A stretch of DNA of 64,000 nt from Vibrionales bacterium SWAT-3 (GTDB lineage Bacteria > Pseudomonadota > Gammaproteobacteria > Enterobacterales > Vibrionaceae): contig AAZW01000002.1 of the NCBI GenBank assembly GCA_000169995.1, forward strand, positions 1 to 64,000, in the 5' to 3' direction. Positions within the stretch are counted from its first letter, which is position 1. Each line of letters opens with the position of its first letter. Below the pieces are notes generated by a model that saw nothing but the letters and a program-made list of their open reading frames with translations, had not been told where the DNA came from and made no database searches. Positions 44,940-53,475 of this stretch are shown one piece after another. The position numbers were made by a program, and so were the translations under genes.

Positions 44940-47082
44940 TAGCGACTCCTTGCTTTGACTCTACTTTTTGCTTTGGTAACTCTTGTGTGTCAGATAACTG
45001 CTGCTCTTGAGACTCTGATGGCTGCTCCAGAGGCCCTGCATAAACGACAGCACCCTCGTCTAACACCACAACTTTATCAGCGAGTTTAATCAAGTCAGGA
45101 TCATGCGATGTATAGATCACCGTTGCTTTTCCTTTCTTCATCGCCAAGAACTCACCGAATACACGTTTAGCATTGGGATGGCCATCAGGTACCGGGTTAT
45201 CCATTAGGAACATCGGGTAGTCATACACCAAAGCTTTGGCGTCAATGAGGATCTGAGCAACAGTGCCTGACAACATATCAAACAAGCTATCCGATTGAAT
45301 GCTGCTGATAGAGGTATCCAGTCCATCTGGTAATGTGGAGAACCAGCGCTCGCCGCCAACCATTGCAATGGCAGATATCATTTTCTGCTCTTCAACCTTA
45401 TGCCCATCACTCAGCCACTCTCGAATACTCAATGTAAGTAAGTCGGGGTAAGCGGCACGAATGAAACACCAGTGTCGATAGAGCTGCGGATCGTACTGAG
45501 CAAGGTTTACCCCTTTCAACTCAACCATGCCGTTTTGAATAGGCTGTAATCCGGACAACACTTCAATTAATGTCGACTTACCACTGCCTGAAGGGCCTGT
45601 AATCGCCACAATATCGCCCGCTTCAACATCAAAACTTACCCCATTCAATGCAGGGCGACTCTGTTTAGGATATCGGAGAGTCACTTGACCTAACTTCAAG
45701 CTCGGAGCGACCATTGGCAATGGATGATGCTGGTAACTGAATTCACGTTCAGACGGCTGAGACAGAATACGATTTACCTGCAGCTTAGATTGATTAAAGC
45801 TATTAAAACGCATCGCGCTGTTGGCCAACACCTGCGCAGGCCCTGTCACTTTGGAAATCAACATCATTGATGCAATCAAACCACCGGGCGTCATCACTTG
45901 CTCGAAAATAAGTCCAATACCTAAGCCCATAACAGCCAGTGTTGAACCCACTCCAATAAAGTAATAAATCGAGGTGTATCGACTTTGCAACACCGATTGA
46001 TTAAATGTCACCGTAGAGGCAAGCAGATTGGCCTTTTGGAAACGTTGAATCAAGTGTTCCGAAAACCCGGCACTACGAATAAAAGCAAGCTTAGACGTCA
46101 ACTCATTAGTCATGTTTTGACGATTCGTGCCGGCTACCGTCGATTGCATTGAGCGCTTACTACTCGAACGTATCGAACGCTTAGCTAACAGGTAATACAA
46201 AACCAAAGAGACAATTGGAACCAGTATTAGCCAGCCACCTAGCACTCCTATAGCAAGAACAAAAATGGCAATGAAAGGTAAATCAAACAACGCATTACCG
46301 AGTGGCCCTGACAACACACCTGAAATGCGCTCAGATAACATCACTTGGTTTTGTTGACTAGACGAGGCCGTTTGCTGGTTTTGAGCATAACTATTTCTTA
46401 ATAGTCGCTGCACAAGGGATTGAGATATCTCGCGGCTGACTCGATTGGACACAGAAGCAAACACTCGACTACGCAATGTTCTTAACCAGCCCATCATCAC
46501 AAACAACAAAGCAGCCCCAATGGCAATTCCTTGCAGTTCATGCCCAGCATCGCCACCGATTACATGGTCATAGATCGACATCGTGATGAATGGCACTGCG
46601 AGAGCAAATAAATTGGTGATAAAGCTGACCAAGAGCAATTTAGGAATGATAGGACGAAAAGCATGTAACCGTTCACCAACCCAATCAGGGGAAGCCTTCT
46701 CCAATGGAGCCCCTTCAATAACAATGCAAAACTGCGGAACCTCTGAAACGTCTTCATTGCCATCAACGGCAACAAACTGTTTTGACTCCAAGTGACCAGT
46801 AACCAATTCATTTTCACCGAGAACCAGTAGAACTAATTTGTGATCGCCCACCTCATCTAGGTTAGCAACCAAGCGATATGGCAATGCAAGCCTATCAAAC
46901 AGGGCAAACATATCATCTATTGATTCAATGCCGTTCTCATCAACCCATTGGCGAGCGAACAGTTGGATATTCGCGTTTACTTCCAACTCCTTGAGCACAG
47001 AAAGGCTTTCAGTTTCCAGTCGGTTCATCGGCTCATGTTGACCGTCTGTTTCGCCATGGCGATTAGCATCTAAACGATTCAT
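44932..47082 (-). CDS. type I secretion ABC protein (LapB/RtxB-like) with altered ATPase motifs
   Basis: 716 residues: N-terminal C39-peptidase-like domain without catalytic Cys (~20-135), six-helix membrane domain (~150-440) and ATPase domain. Walker A is normal (GPSGSGKST, ~495-503). The signature is LSGTVAQ instead of LSGGQ (~604), Walker B is MFLMDNP with Asn in place of the catalytic Glu (~623), and the Q-loop region lacks Gln (IRAAYPDLL). The switch His is present (TSHDPDL, ~659). Overlaps the preceding ABC gene by 4 bp (ATGA) and the adaptor by 8 bp, a tight three-gene operon. It probably forms a heterodimer with the other ABC protein. Confidence 0.9.
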   Translation of the reverse strand: MNRLDANRHGETDGQHEPMNRLETESLSVLKELEVNANIQLFARQWVDENGIESIDDMFALFDRLALPYRLVANLDEVGDHKLVLLVLGENELVTGHLESKQFVAVDGNEDVSEVPQFCIVIEGAPLEKASPDWVGERLHAFRPIIPKLLLVSFITNLFALAVPFITMSIYDHVIGGDAGHELQGIAIGAALLFVMMGWLRTLRSRVFASVSNRVSREISQSLVQRLLRNSYAQNQQTASSSQQNQVMLSERISGVLSGPLGNALFDLPFIAIFVLAIGVLGGWLILVPIVSLVLYYLLAKRSIRSSSKRSMQSTVAGTNRQNMTNELTSKLAFIRSAGFSEHLIQRFQKANLLASTVTFNQSVLQSRYTSIYYFIGVGSTLAVMGLGIGLIFEQVMTPGGLIASMMLISKVTGPAQVLANSAMRFNSFNQSKLQVNRILSQPSEREFSYQHHPLPMVAPSLKLGQVTLRYPKQSRPALNGVSFDVEAGDIVAITGPSGSGKSTLIEVLSGLQPIQNGMVELKGVNLAQYDPQLYRHWCFIRAAYPDLLTLSIREWLSDGHKVEEQKMISAIAMVGGERWFSTLPDGLDTSISSIQSDSLFDMLSGTVAQILIDAKALVYDYPMFLMDNPVPDGHPNAKRVFGEFLAMKKGKATVIYTSHDPDLIKLADKVVVLDEGAVVYAGPLEQPSESQEQQLSDTQELPKQKVESKQGVANG

Positions 47083-48716
47083 GCAATGACCTCCTGCTGA
47101 TTAGTAGTGTCTTCGGCAATCGAACCGTTTGTTACTGTAATTGTTCGACTCGCTAATTCGCGAAGTTTTGCATGATAGCTCACCATCAATATGATGCGCC
47201 CTGCCAATACTTCTTCTTCCAGCACCTTAACCAAGTTCCCGAGAGCATTAAGATCGAGCGATGAATCCGGTCTTTCGAGCATGATAACGGGCTTACCACT
47301 CGCTAATTGAGCCGCAATATTGAGCATTTTAATGTTGCCCATACTCAACAAAGAGGCACTTGTATGGCCGATTTGTGTTTCTAACCCATCGGGTAAACGG
47401 GTAATTTCTTTGGTTAATCCCAAGCGGACAGCGTAATCATTGGCGCTTTGTGTTCTCTCTGGATCAAAGCCACACAAATTATCCAGAATCGTACCTGAGA
47501 CTAACTGCCCTTTAACCCCGCAGTAAGCTGTAGCTTGAGCGACAGATGCAATAGAAACGGCTTCGCCATCAATGAAGCACTCACCCGCGGCTAAATCATC
47601 AATCCCTGCAATCGAAGACAGTAAGTGACTATTGGTGTGGCGATCTTCACTCTCTAACAGCACCAGTTCACCTTTATTTAGCGTCACATCCACACTGGCG
47701 AGTTCACCATACCTTTCAATGGTGGCTTCCTTGATCTCTAAAGTCTCAAAGTCAGAGAAGCTAAGCTCAGAACCAGCGGACTCAGCCAGTGATAAGTCCC
47801 CTAACTTTTCTATCGCCTGATTGGCACTATGGATTGAATTAAGCTTGATTCGAACCCCAACCAGAGCACTCAGAGGCGCCACAGCTCTGCCCGATAAGAT
47901 GGAGCATGCTGCTAACCCCCCCGTGGTTAATTGACCATCCAATACCCACAAGCTCCCGGTTATCACCAACAAAACAGATGTCGCCAGTGCTGCAAGCTGA
48001 ATACACTCTTGAGCGAAGGCATTCTGCTCTTCTTCTTTGGCTTTGGATTGAGATCGGACATTATTGAGCGATTTAAACTGGTTAAAAATTCGAGATTCTA
48101 CAGCCTGACGTTTAATTCCCTGAATGGTTTGGCTAAGAAGAATCAAGAAGGCTTTTCTCTCCTGTTCATCTTTAGAAGCTTCTTCACTTAAACTTTTCAC
48201 GCGGATAGAAGACAGCCAAACAATACCAAGCGTAATGAGCCAAACTGCCAAAGGTATCGCCACTAGCTCACCGCCGATATAAGCCACCAGCCCGAGAAAG
48301 ATCAATGCAAAAGGCAAATCGATAAAACCAGAAATTATGCCACCAGAATACCAATCTTTAACTTTGGATACCGCTCCGAGTCCTTCTTCGACACCACCTA
48401 CACCGAGCTTACGAAGGTGGCCTGATGATGCAGTGGTCACTCTTTCTACCAAAGTTTGGTAAGTGGCTTTTTCTGTATTGCTGGCCGCCGCAGACAAAAG
48501 CCAAGTGCGAACAAAACGTATGAGTGCTTCCATCGCTACGGCTAGTGTCGCCCCTGCTAAAAGCAGCGTGGCCGTACCATAGCTTTGATTGGGGAGAATG
48601 CGATCGTAGATCTGGAGAACCGTTAATGGAACGGCTAATGACAAGAGGTTAATAAGTAAAGAAGGCAGCAAGACTTTCCTTACTACCCCTTTATTTTTTA
48701 CTGACGTTACAGGCAT
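47079..48716 (-). CDS. type I secretion ABC protein with degenerate ATPase domain
   Basis: 545 residues from the ATG at 48716 (AAGGA upstream); a TTG at 48722 is also in frame. Six-helix ABC exporter domain (~12-290), no C39 domain, and an ATPase domain that has lost most catalytic motifs. The Walker A position reads SEDRHTNSHLL (~357-367) with no GK(S/T), the signature LSMGN (~460), and Walker B IMLERPDSSLD with Glu-Arg in place of Asp-Glu (~480). The switch-His region is VSYHAKL. First gene of the secretion operon. Partner of the 716-residue ABC protein; compare RtxB/RtxE of MARTX systems, which also use two ABC proteins. Confidence 0.88.
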   Translation of the reverse strand: MPVTSVKNKGVVRKVLLPSLLINLLSLAVPLTVLQIYDRILPNQSYGTATLLLAGATLAVAMEALIRFVRTWLLSAAASNTEKATYQTLVERVTTASSGHLRKLGVGGVEEGLGAVSKVKDWYSGGIISGFIDLPFALIFLGLVAYIGGELVAIPLAVWLITLGIVWLSSIRVKSLSEEASKDEQERKAFLILLSQTIQGIKRQAVESRIFNQFKSLNNVRSQSKAKEEEQNAFAQECIQLAALATSVLLVITGSLWVLDGQLTTGGLAACSILSGRAVAPLSALVGVRIKLNSIHSANQAIEKLGDLSLAESAGSELSFSDFETLEIKEATIERYGELASVDVTLNKGELVLLESEDRHTNSHLLSSIAGIDDLAAGECFIDGEAVSIASVAQATAYCGVKGQLVSGTILDNLCGFDPERTQSANDYAVRLGLTKEITRLPDGLETQIGHTSASLLSMGNIKMLNIAAQLASGKPVIMLERPDSSLDLNALGNLVKVLEEEVLAGRIILMVSYHAKLRELASRTITVTNGSIAEDTTNQQEVIA

Positions 48717-48855
48717 ACACAATCCTTATCCATGCTTATGAAATAAGATTGGTACACCATGTTGGGTATTGCAAGGTAACGAACTGATTTAACGTATTTT
48801 TCAAGATAAATATGACAAAGATCTTTTTACGTAAACCTGTGTTTTTAGTTGTACC

Positions 48856-49492
48856 TTACAAACCCTTGTCATAATCAGTGATTGCCCGCGTTAACTTAGA
48901 TAAATCTGAATCACACAAATGCCGTCTCAATGACTCAAACTTTTCTGGCGGCCAGTCGTATATCTTCATTGATATTAACTCTTCGACAACAGGCTTATCA
49001 AAGCGGTGTTTCACTAATTTCGCGGGAGAACCACCAACAATAGTGTACGGTTCCACATCTTTGGTTACTACGCTGTTCGCAGCGACAATCGCCCCTTCTC
49101 CGATGGTCACACCCGGCATGATCATGGCACGCATACCTAGCCAAACCCCATCTTTGATATGAGTATCACCCTTGCCTATGTAGGCTTCGTCGATCACATC
49201 CATAAAATGGATACAAAGAAAACCAATCAACGCGGTGGGTGTGATTGCCGCCCATTAGGATCACGACCTCTGCTCCTATGCAGACGTAATCCCCGATGTA
49301 GAGCTCATCGATTTCCCAGCGAGGTTCCCACTGACGACTGACTTCATCACCATGAAGATAACGGACAACTGAACCTTCAAAGCCGTTGTCCCAGCAATCG
49401 CTGTAGTAACTGTGTTGACCTTTGATATGAATATTGGGGTTGCTGACTACTTCATGCAGCAATTCGAATTTAGACCAATGCTTATTTTGCAT
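48856..49492 (-). pseudogene. CatB-like hexapeptide acetyltransferase, broken by one-base frameshift
   Basis: The start (49492) encodes a normal xenobiotic-acetyltransferase N terminus (NPNIHIKGQHSYYSD..., YIGDYVCIGAEVVILMGGNHTHRVDWFSLYPF) and then goes out of frame. The rest is in the frame ending at 48856 (MDVIDEAYIGKGDTHIKDGVWLG..., MPGVTIGEGAIVAANSVVTKDVEPYTIVGGSPAK). One extra A in the run AAAA at 49204-49207 explains it: taking it out joins LYPF to MDVIDEA. The repaired protein would have about 211 residues, the usual length. The family O-acetylates chloramphenicol, streptogramins or sugars; this one's substrate is unknown. Natural mutation or base-calling error. Confidence 0.88.
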
Positions 49493-49621
49493 TTCTACCT
49501 CTAATTAACTTGTTAGTTTTATTCGTTTAAATATCAAAAGATTCGACGTTGAAGATCTAAACATGCACAAACAAGCGCCCCATAGGCACAAGAAAGACTG
49601 GGGTGAACAGTGAGTGCCATA

Positions 49622-49629
49622 CTTAAATC
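49622..49629 (+). repeat. left 8-bp target-site duplication
   Basis: CTTAAATC immediately left of the IS, identical to 50978-50985. Eight bases is the usual ISL3-family duplication. Confidence 0.9.
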
Positions 49630-50977
49630 GGCTCTTCTCCGCTTAGATGAGTCTATAAACTAACAATAAAACCGCTAACACATTGATTTACAATCGCTTC
49701 CCACCTTATATATCAGTGTTGTAGTTTGTCGTTATTATCTTCCGCTCTATTTAACTTTAAAGGCCAATCCGTACAGTCTGTAACGCTTGAAGAAAGCTCT
49801 CATTCAGTACTCGTCAAGTGCAAGCGAGATAGACGCTGTAAAGTTGTTGATCCTGAGACTGGAGCTCCGCGCACCGTCGACCACTACGTTCACCGTCGCC
49901 TGTCGGATTTACCTGTCAGTGGTCGCCCTTGCGTTATAGAAATTGAATTGGCTCAGACAAGGGATAGGCTCGGCCGAAGGTTGATTGAAGAGGCTGATTT
50001 TGTTGATAAGGGGAGTCGTTATACAAAGAGGTTCTGTCACTTTATTAGTGGACTGTGCCGCTATATGAGCATCCACGCAGTGTCGAAGCATTTAGACATA
50101 CGCTGGGAAACCGTGAAAAATATCGATAAAGCATTCCTTCTCTCTACCTTGCCTGCTTTAGAGCCTAAGAAGTTGACCAACCTTGTTCATATTGGCGTTG
50201 ATGAAGTCGCCAGGGCTAAAGGCCATGATTATATGACCGTCGTTTATGATCTCGTTTCAGGACAACTTATTTGGGTTGACCATGGGCGGACTTCAAACGT
50301 ACTCATCAACTTTTTTGAACAATTATCACCGCAAACGAGAGACGGCATCCAAGCGGTATCAATGGATATGGGGCAATCTTACCAATCAGCAGTGAGAAAC
50401 GCTCTTCCGAATGCAGACATCGTTTTTGACCGGTTTCACGTTATGCAGAACTACTCTCTTCTGATAAGGAAAGAGCGTAATAAAGCGTTTAGGAAAGGAA
50501 CACATGACGAGAAGAAAATGCTTAAAGGGACGCTATTTTTACTCCTCAAAAATGCGCCGAAATTAAGCGATAAGCAGTCAGATAGGCTAGATGATTTACT
50601 GGAAAGCAATAAGACTCTTTGTACGATTTATATGCTCAAAGAGCAGCTTCAAGCCTTATGGGATGAACGTAATTTTGACTTGATAATCGCAGCGCTTGAT
50701 GCGTGGTGCCAGCTTGCTAAAAAGACGAGGATCTTATCTCTCATCAACTTTGCAGACGCGCTTTGGGAGAGAAGAGTTGGGATCTGCAACTATGCAAAAT
50801 ATAAGCTGACGAATGCCCGAGTGGAAGCAGGGAATGTATCGATAGGTCTTCTTAGACGGAGAGCCCGAGGAGTAAGGGATACTGATTACTTTAAATTGAA
50901 GATTAGACAAACCTCAATCCTAGAAACTCACTCTACCATTTATCCGGAAATCAAGCTCATCTAAGCGGAGAAGAGCC
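49630..50977 (+). mobile_element. complete ISL3-family insertion sequence (1,348 bp)
   Basis: Bounded by perfect 22-bp inverted repeats (49630-49651 and 50956-50977, beginning GGCTCTTCTCCGCTTAGATG) and flanked by perfect 8-bp direct repeats CTTAAATC. It carries one intact transposase gene. Perfect ends and target duplication mean recent insertion. It lies between the broken acetyltransferase gene and the flavin oxidoreductase gene. Confidence 0.95.
49726..50964 (+). CDS. ISL3-family transposase
   Basis: 412 residues from a TTG start; no ATG exists upstream in frame before a stop at 49684. Contains the ISL3 DDE nuclease: Asp159 (HIGVDEVA), Asp214 (SMDMGQSYQSAV) and Glu367 (NARVEAGN), with the family end GVRDTDYFKLKIRQ. 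The N-terminal zinc-finger region keeps only some Cys (KCKRDRRCK, RPC), differing from typical members with two CxxC pairs. The stop codon lies close to the right inverted repeat, which overlaps the end of the frame. Confidence 0.92.
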   Translation: MSLLSSALFNFKGQSVQSVTLEESSHSVLVKCKRDRRCKVVDPETGAPRTVDHYVHRRLSDLPVSGRPCVIEIELAQTRDRLGRRLIEEADFVDKGSRYTKRFCHFISGLCRYMSIHAVSKHLDIRWETVKNIDKAFLLSTLPALEPKKLTNLVHIGVDEVARAKGHDYMTVVYDLVSGQLIWVDHGRTSNVLINFFEQLSPQTRDGIQAVSMDMGQSYQSAVRNALPNADIVFDRFHVMQNYSLLIRKERNKAFRKGTHDEKKMLKGTLFLLLKNAPKLSDKQSDRLDDLLESNKTLCTIYMLKEQLQALWDERNFDLIIAALDAWCQLAKKTRILSLINFADALWERRVGICNYAKYKLTNARVEAGNVSIGLLRRRARGVRDTDYFKLKIRQTSILETHSTIYPEIKLI

Positions 50978-50985
50978 CTTAAATC
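50978..50985 (+). repeat. right 8-bp target-site duplication
   Basis: CTTAAATC directly after the right inverted repeat, matching the left copy at 49622-49629. Confidence 0.9.
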
Positions 50986-51182
50986 ATAGCAATGCCGCTA
51001 AAACTAAGAAGCGTCAGTGGATTCGAGGTTGCTTTAGAAGAGGAAGTAATTTCACAGTATGCTTAGGCAAGGAGGAAAGTTCTGTTGAAAAATTAATAGA
51101 GCCATTGTACCCATTAACTCCAACTCATTTGACAGAGAAATGTGATTAATAAGGTTTCGAATATCAGTTCATGTGGCAAAAG

Positions 51183-51220
51183 AAAAACATGAGCCAGCAC
51201 TTATAGCACCAGCTCATGTT
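51183..51220 (-). terminator. terminator of the flavin oxidoreductase gene
   Basis: AACATGAGC at 51186-51194 pairs with GCTCATGTT at 51212-51220; on the minus strand a run of T (TTTTTC) follows. It sits 20 bp beyond the stop at 51241. Confidence 0.75.
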
Positions 51221-51240
51221 TAAACTCACGTTTTCAATAA

Positions 51241-52353
51241 CTACATACGAGCCAACTGTACTTTTCTATCTTTGTTTACCACACAGAAGTTGCCGCGCTT
51301 AGTACGACACTTAGAACATCTCTCACACTCTACTGGGCTTCGGTCACCCTCTTTCCAACGCTTCACTAAGTGCGGTTCAGAAAGTAGTGGACGTGAAAGC
51401 GCGAAGTACTCAATGCCCGTATTGTTTGCGATAGCTTCGATAGCATCAAAATCCGTTAAGCCACCCACCGTGATAACAGGAATGTCGACGTCTTGGCTGA
51501 TTGCGTGGCCATATTCATGGAAGTAACCTTCAGCTTGGATAGTAAACCCGTCGTATGACTCGCCAATCATGGTGTCGGCTTTGCCATGAATATTGCCAGA
51601 AACGACAATGCCATCAACGCCCACTTCTTCAAGCTTTTTACACACCATACGCGTTTCATCGAAGGTCACACCGCCCTCGAAAAACTCAGAAGCCGTCAGC
51701 TTCACCAAGATAGGGAAATCATCACCAACCAACTTACGTGTTGCCGTGTAGATCTCAAGCAAGAATCGCATGCGATTTTCTAAGCTACCGCCGTATTCAT
51801 CTTCACGCTGGTTGTAATAAGGACTCAAGAACTGGTTGATCAGGTACGTGTGAGCAGCGTGAATCTCAACACCATCAAAACCCGATTGTTTAGCTCTTAG
51901 TGACGCTTTAGCAAAGGCATCAACAATGTAATCAATTTCGCCTTTGGTCATCGCTTTGCCCTGAGTTTGTGTCCCTTTTTCAGGAACCTCACTCGGTGCA
52001 AAGATCACTCGCTCGCCAAGGTCATAAGTGGTTTTGGTGCCGCCATAAGCTAATTGCATCACGATTTTAGAGTCGTGTTCATGAACCAGTTGAGTTAGCT
52101 TTTTATACTCCTCGATAAACGAGTCATTATACATACCCATCATGCCAGCATTCGGTTTTTCTTCTTCAACAATGTTCGCGTAACCCGTCACGATCAAGCC
52201 AACCTCACCTTGAGCCAACTCTTCATAGATAGCGTAAAGTTTATCTGTCATATGGCCATCTTCAGTCGCCATATTTTCCCACGTTGCACTTCTCATAAAA
52301 CGGTTCTTCAGTGTCATGGTGCCAATGCGGGTTTCTGCAAACAAAGTACTCAA
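51241..52353 (-). CDS. Old Yellow Enzyme-family NADH:flavin oxidoreductase with C-terminal Cys cluster
   Basis: 370 residues starting at a TTG preceded by GAGGA. FMN-binding TIM barrel: N-terminal LKNRFMRSATWENMA, the substrate His pair in GVEIHAAHTYLINQFLSP (~169-186), NQREDEYGGSLENRMRF, and the phosphate site VITVGGL/FALSRPLLSEP. The C terminus has four Cys in the pattern Cx2Cx2Cx7C (CERCSKCRTKRGNFC). This resembles, but is not the same as, the iron-sulfur motif of 2,4-dienoyl-CoA reductases, and there is no second flavin/NAD domain. Likely reduces an activated alkene; natural substrate unknown. Single gene. Confidence 0.9.
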   Translation of the reverse strand: MSTLFAETRIGTMTLKNRFMRSATWENMATEDGHMTDKLYAIYEELAQGEVGLIVTGYANIVEEEKPNAGMMGMYNDSFIEEYKKLTQLVHEHDSKIVMQLAYGGTKTTYDLGERVIFAPSEVPEKGTQTQGKAMTKGEIDYIVDAFAKASLRAKQSGFDGVEIHAAHTYLINQFLSPYYNQREDEYGGSLENRMRFLLEIYTATRKLVGDDFPILVKLTASEFFEGGVTFDETRMVCKKLEEVGVDGIVVSGNIHGKADTMIGESYDGFTIQAEGYFHEYGHAISQDVDIPVITVGGLTDFDAIEAIANNTGIEYFALSRPLLSEPHLVKRWKEGDRSPVECERCSKCRTKRGNFCVVNKDRKVQLARM

Positions 52354-52526
52354 ATCTAATCCTCATTCAATCGTGTTACGCCATTGCCCCATCTAACGAG
52401 GGCATTGAATGACGCGGATACTACAGAGAATAAGACAGGCAAAACTTAATCTAGATTAAGAGAGAGGCACTCTCATATAAGAAACAGGCAACATTTGCTT
52501 AAAATCGAAGTCGTTGAGGAGAGAAA

Positions 52527-52560
52527 ACAAAAAAAGCCGTTCAGTGAGACTAAACGGCCT
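52527..52560 (-). terminator. terminator of the SDR-like gene
   Basis: On the minus strand GCCGTTTAG pairs with CTGAACGGC (about 52536-52558), followed by six T and GTTTTC, a standard rho-independent terminator 50 bp after the stop at 52610. Confidence 0.85.
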
Positions 52561-52609
52561 TAGAATTTTTCACTAGATGGGAATACCTTCAGAAAGCAAT
52601 ACCGGGCTT

Positions 52610-53245
52610 TTATCCATACTTAACCGTAGGATCAATACACTGATACACTTGTCCGATACTCGCGTCGTTTGCCAGTAAGGTTTCGATAAGACGAGCCACT
52701 TCTTGTCGGTAAATCACGCCATGCACTTCCACGTGTTGAGAAAGCTCACCGTTACCCGTCACTTCACCATCTAACAAGCCACCGGGACGTAAAATCGTGT
52801 AATCCAACGAGCTCGACATTAACCACGCTTCCGCCAACGATTTTTCACGAACGGCAGCACCAAATCCTTTCTTAGAGCGCTCTGACAAGTATTGCCATGA
52901 ATCACCACAACCTAAAGACGTCACTAATACAAAGCGCTTAATGTCATTCGTTTCCAGAGCATCAATCACATACCGGTGACCAATATAGTCAACTGGCACA
53001 TCCGCTCTAAAACTGCCCATACTTGAAATCACCAACGCCGATTTCGGCAACTCAGCCACCGTCTTCTCAACTTGTTGCTTGTCGGTCGCATCGCAGCTCA
53101 GTGTTGTTACTCCAAGGATAGCCAAGCGTGGGTTCTTTTCTGGATTTCTAGCAATCGCGATCACTTCAAAACCTTGTTGATGAAAGTGCTCGACCATTGC
53201 TGCGCCTAAGCCACTACCCGCTCCCCATACAACGACTGTACTCAT
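52610..53245 (-). CDS. NAD(P)H-binding atypical short-chain dehydrogenase-like protein
   Basis: 211 residues with a Rossmann fold. The dinucleotide loop is VWGAGSGLGAAMVEHFHQQG (residues 5-24), then VIAIARNPEK for cofactor ribose recognition. It lacks the classical YxxxK active site, as do NmrA/HSCARG-type or NAD(P)H-binding (PF13460-like) proteins that act as redox sensors or epimerases. DYTILRPGGLLDGEV is the typical end of this group. GAGG is 6 bases before the ATG. Function unknown. Confidence 0.85.
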   Translation of the reverse strand: MSTVVVWGAGSGLGAAMVEHFHQQGFEVIAIARNPEKNPRLAILGVTTLSCDATDKQQVEKTVAELPKSALVISSMGSFRADVPVDYIGHRYVIDALETNDIKRFVLVTSLGCGDSWQYLSERSKKGFGAAVREKSLAEAWLMSSSLDYTILRPGGLLDGEVTGNGELSQHVEVHGVIYRQEVARLIETLLANDASIGQVYQCIDPTVKYG

Positions 53246-53475
53246 AAATACCTCAAAAGAATCATGTTGTTCCTAATATTAACGACACAATCTAATCGGT
53301 TCTTTCGCCCAGATCAATAAATGCGAATAATTCTCAATATTAAATATATAGTTCGTAGTCAGCGTATGGCTGCGTCAAAAGCACGCACACTTATCACTAT
53401 TGAACATTGGTTCATTGAATTGCCCATACTTGTCTACTAAAGTAATTTTAATACAAAGACTTAGTATCGGTAGTT

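Larger units (their letters stand above)
49563..51149 (+). pseudogene. possible small reading frame interrupted by the insertion sequence
   Basis: If the IS and one target copy are taken out, a frame runs from ATG 49563 (MHKQAPHRHKKDWGEQ), through an in-frame TGA at 49611, to VPYLNHSNAAKTKKRQWIRG... and ends at TAA 51147, about 76 codons. The right part after the IS (50985-51149) has coding-like composition (CFRRGSNFTVCLGKEESSVEK). No family recognised. A GTG at 49614 could start it without the TGA. Tentative. Confidence 0.35.

Noticed and set aside
49604..49629. Selenocysteine at the in-frame TGA (49611)
   Set aside because: No selenoprotein family resemblance, and the frame is cut by an IS; an ordinary nonsense mutation or GTG start is simpler.
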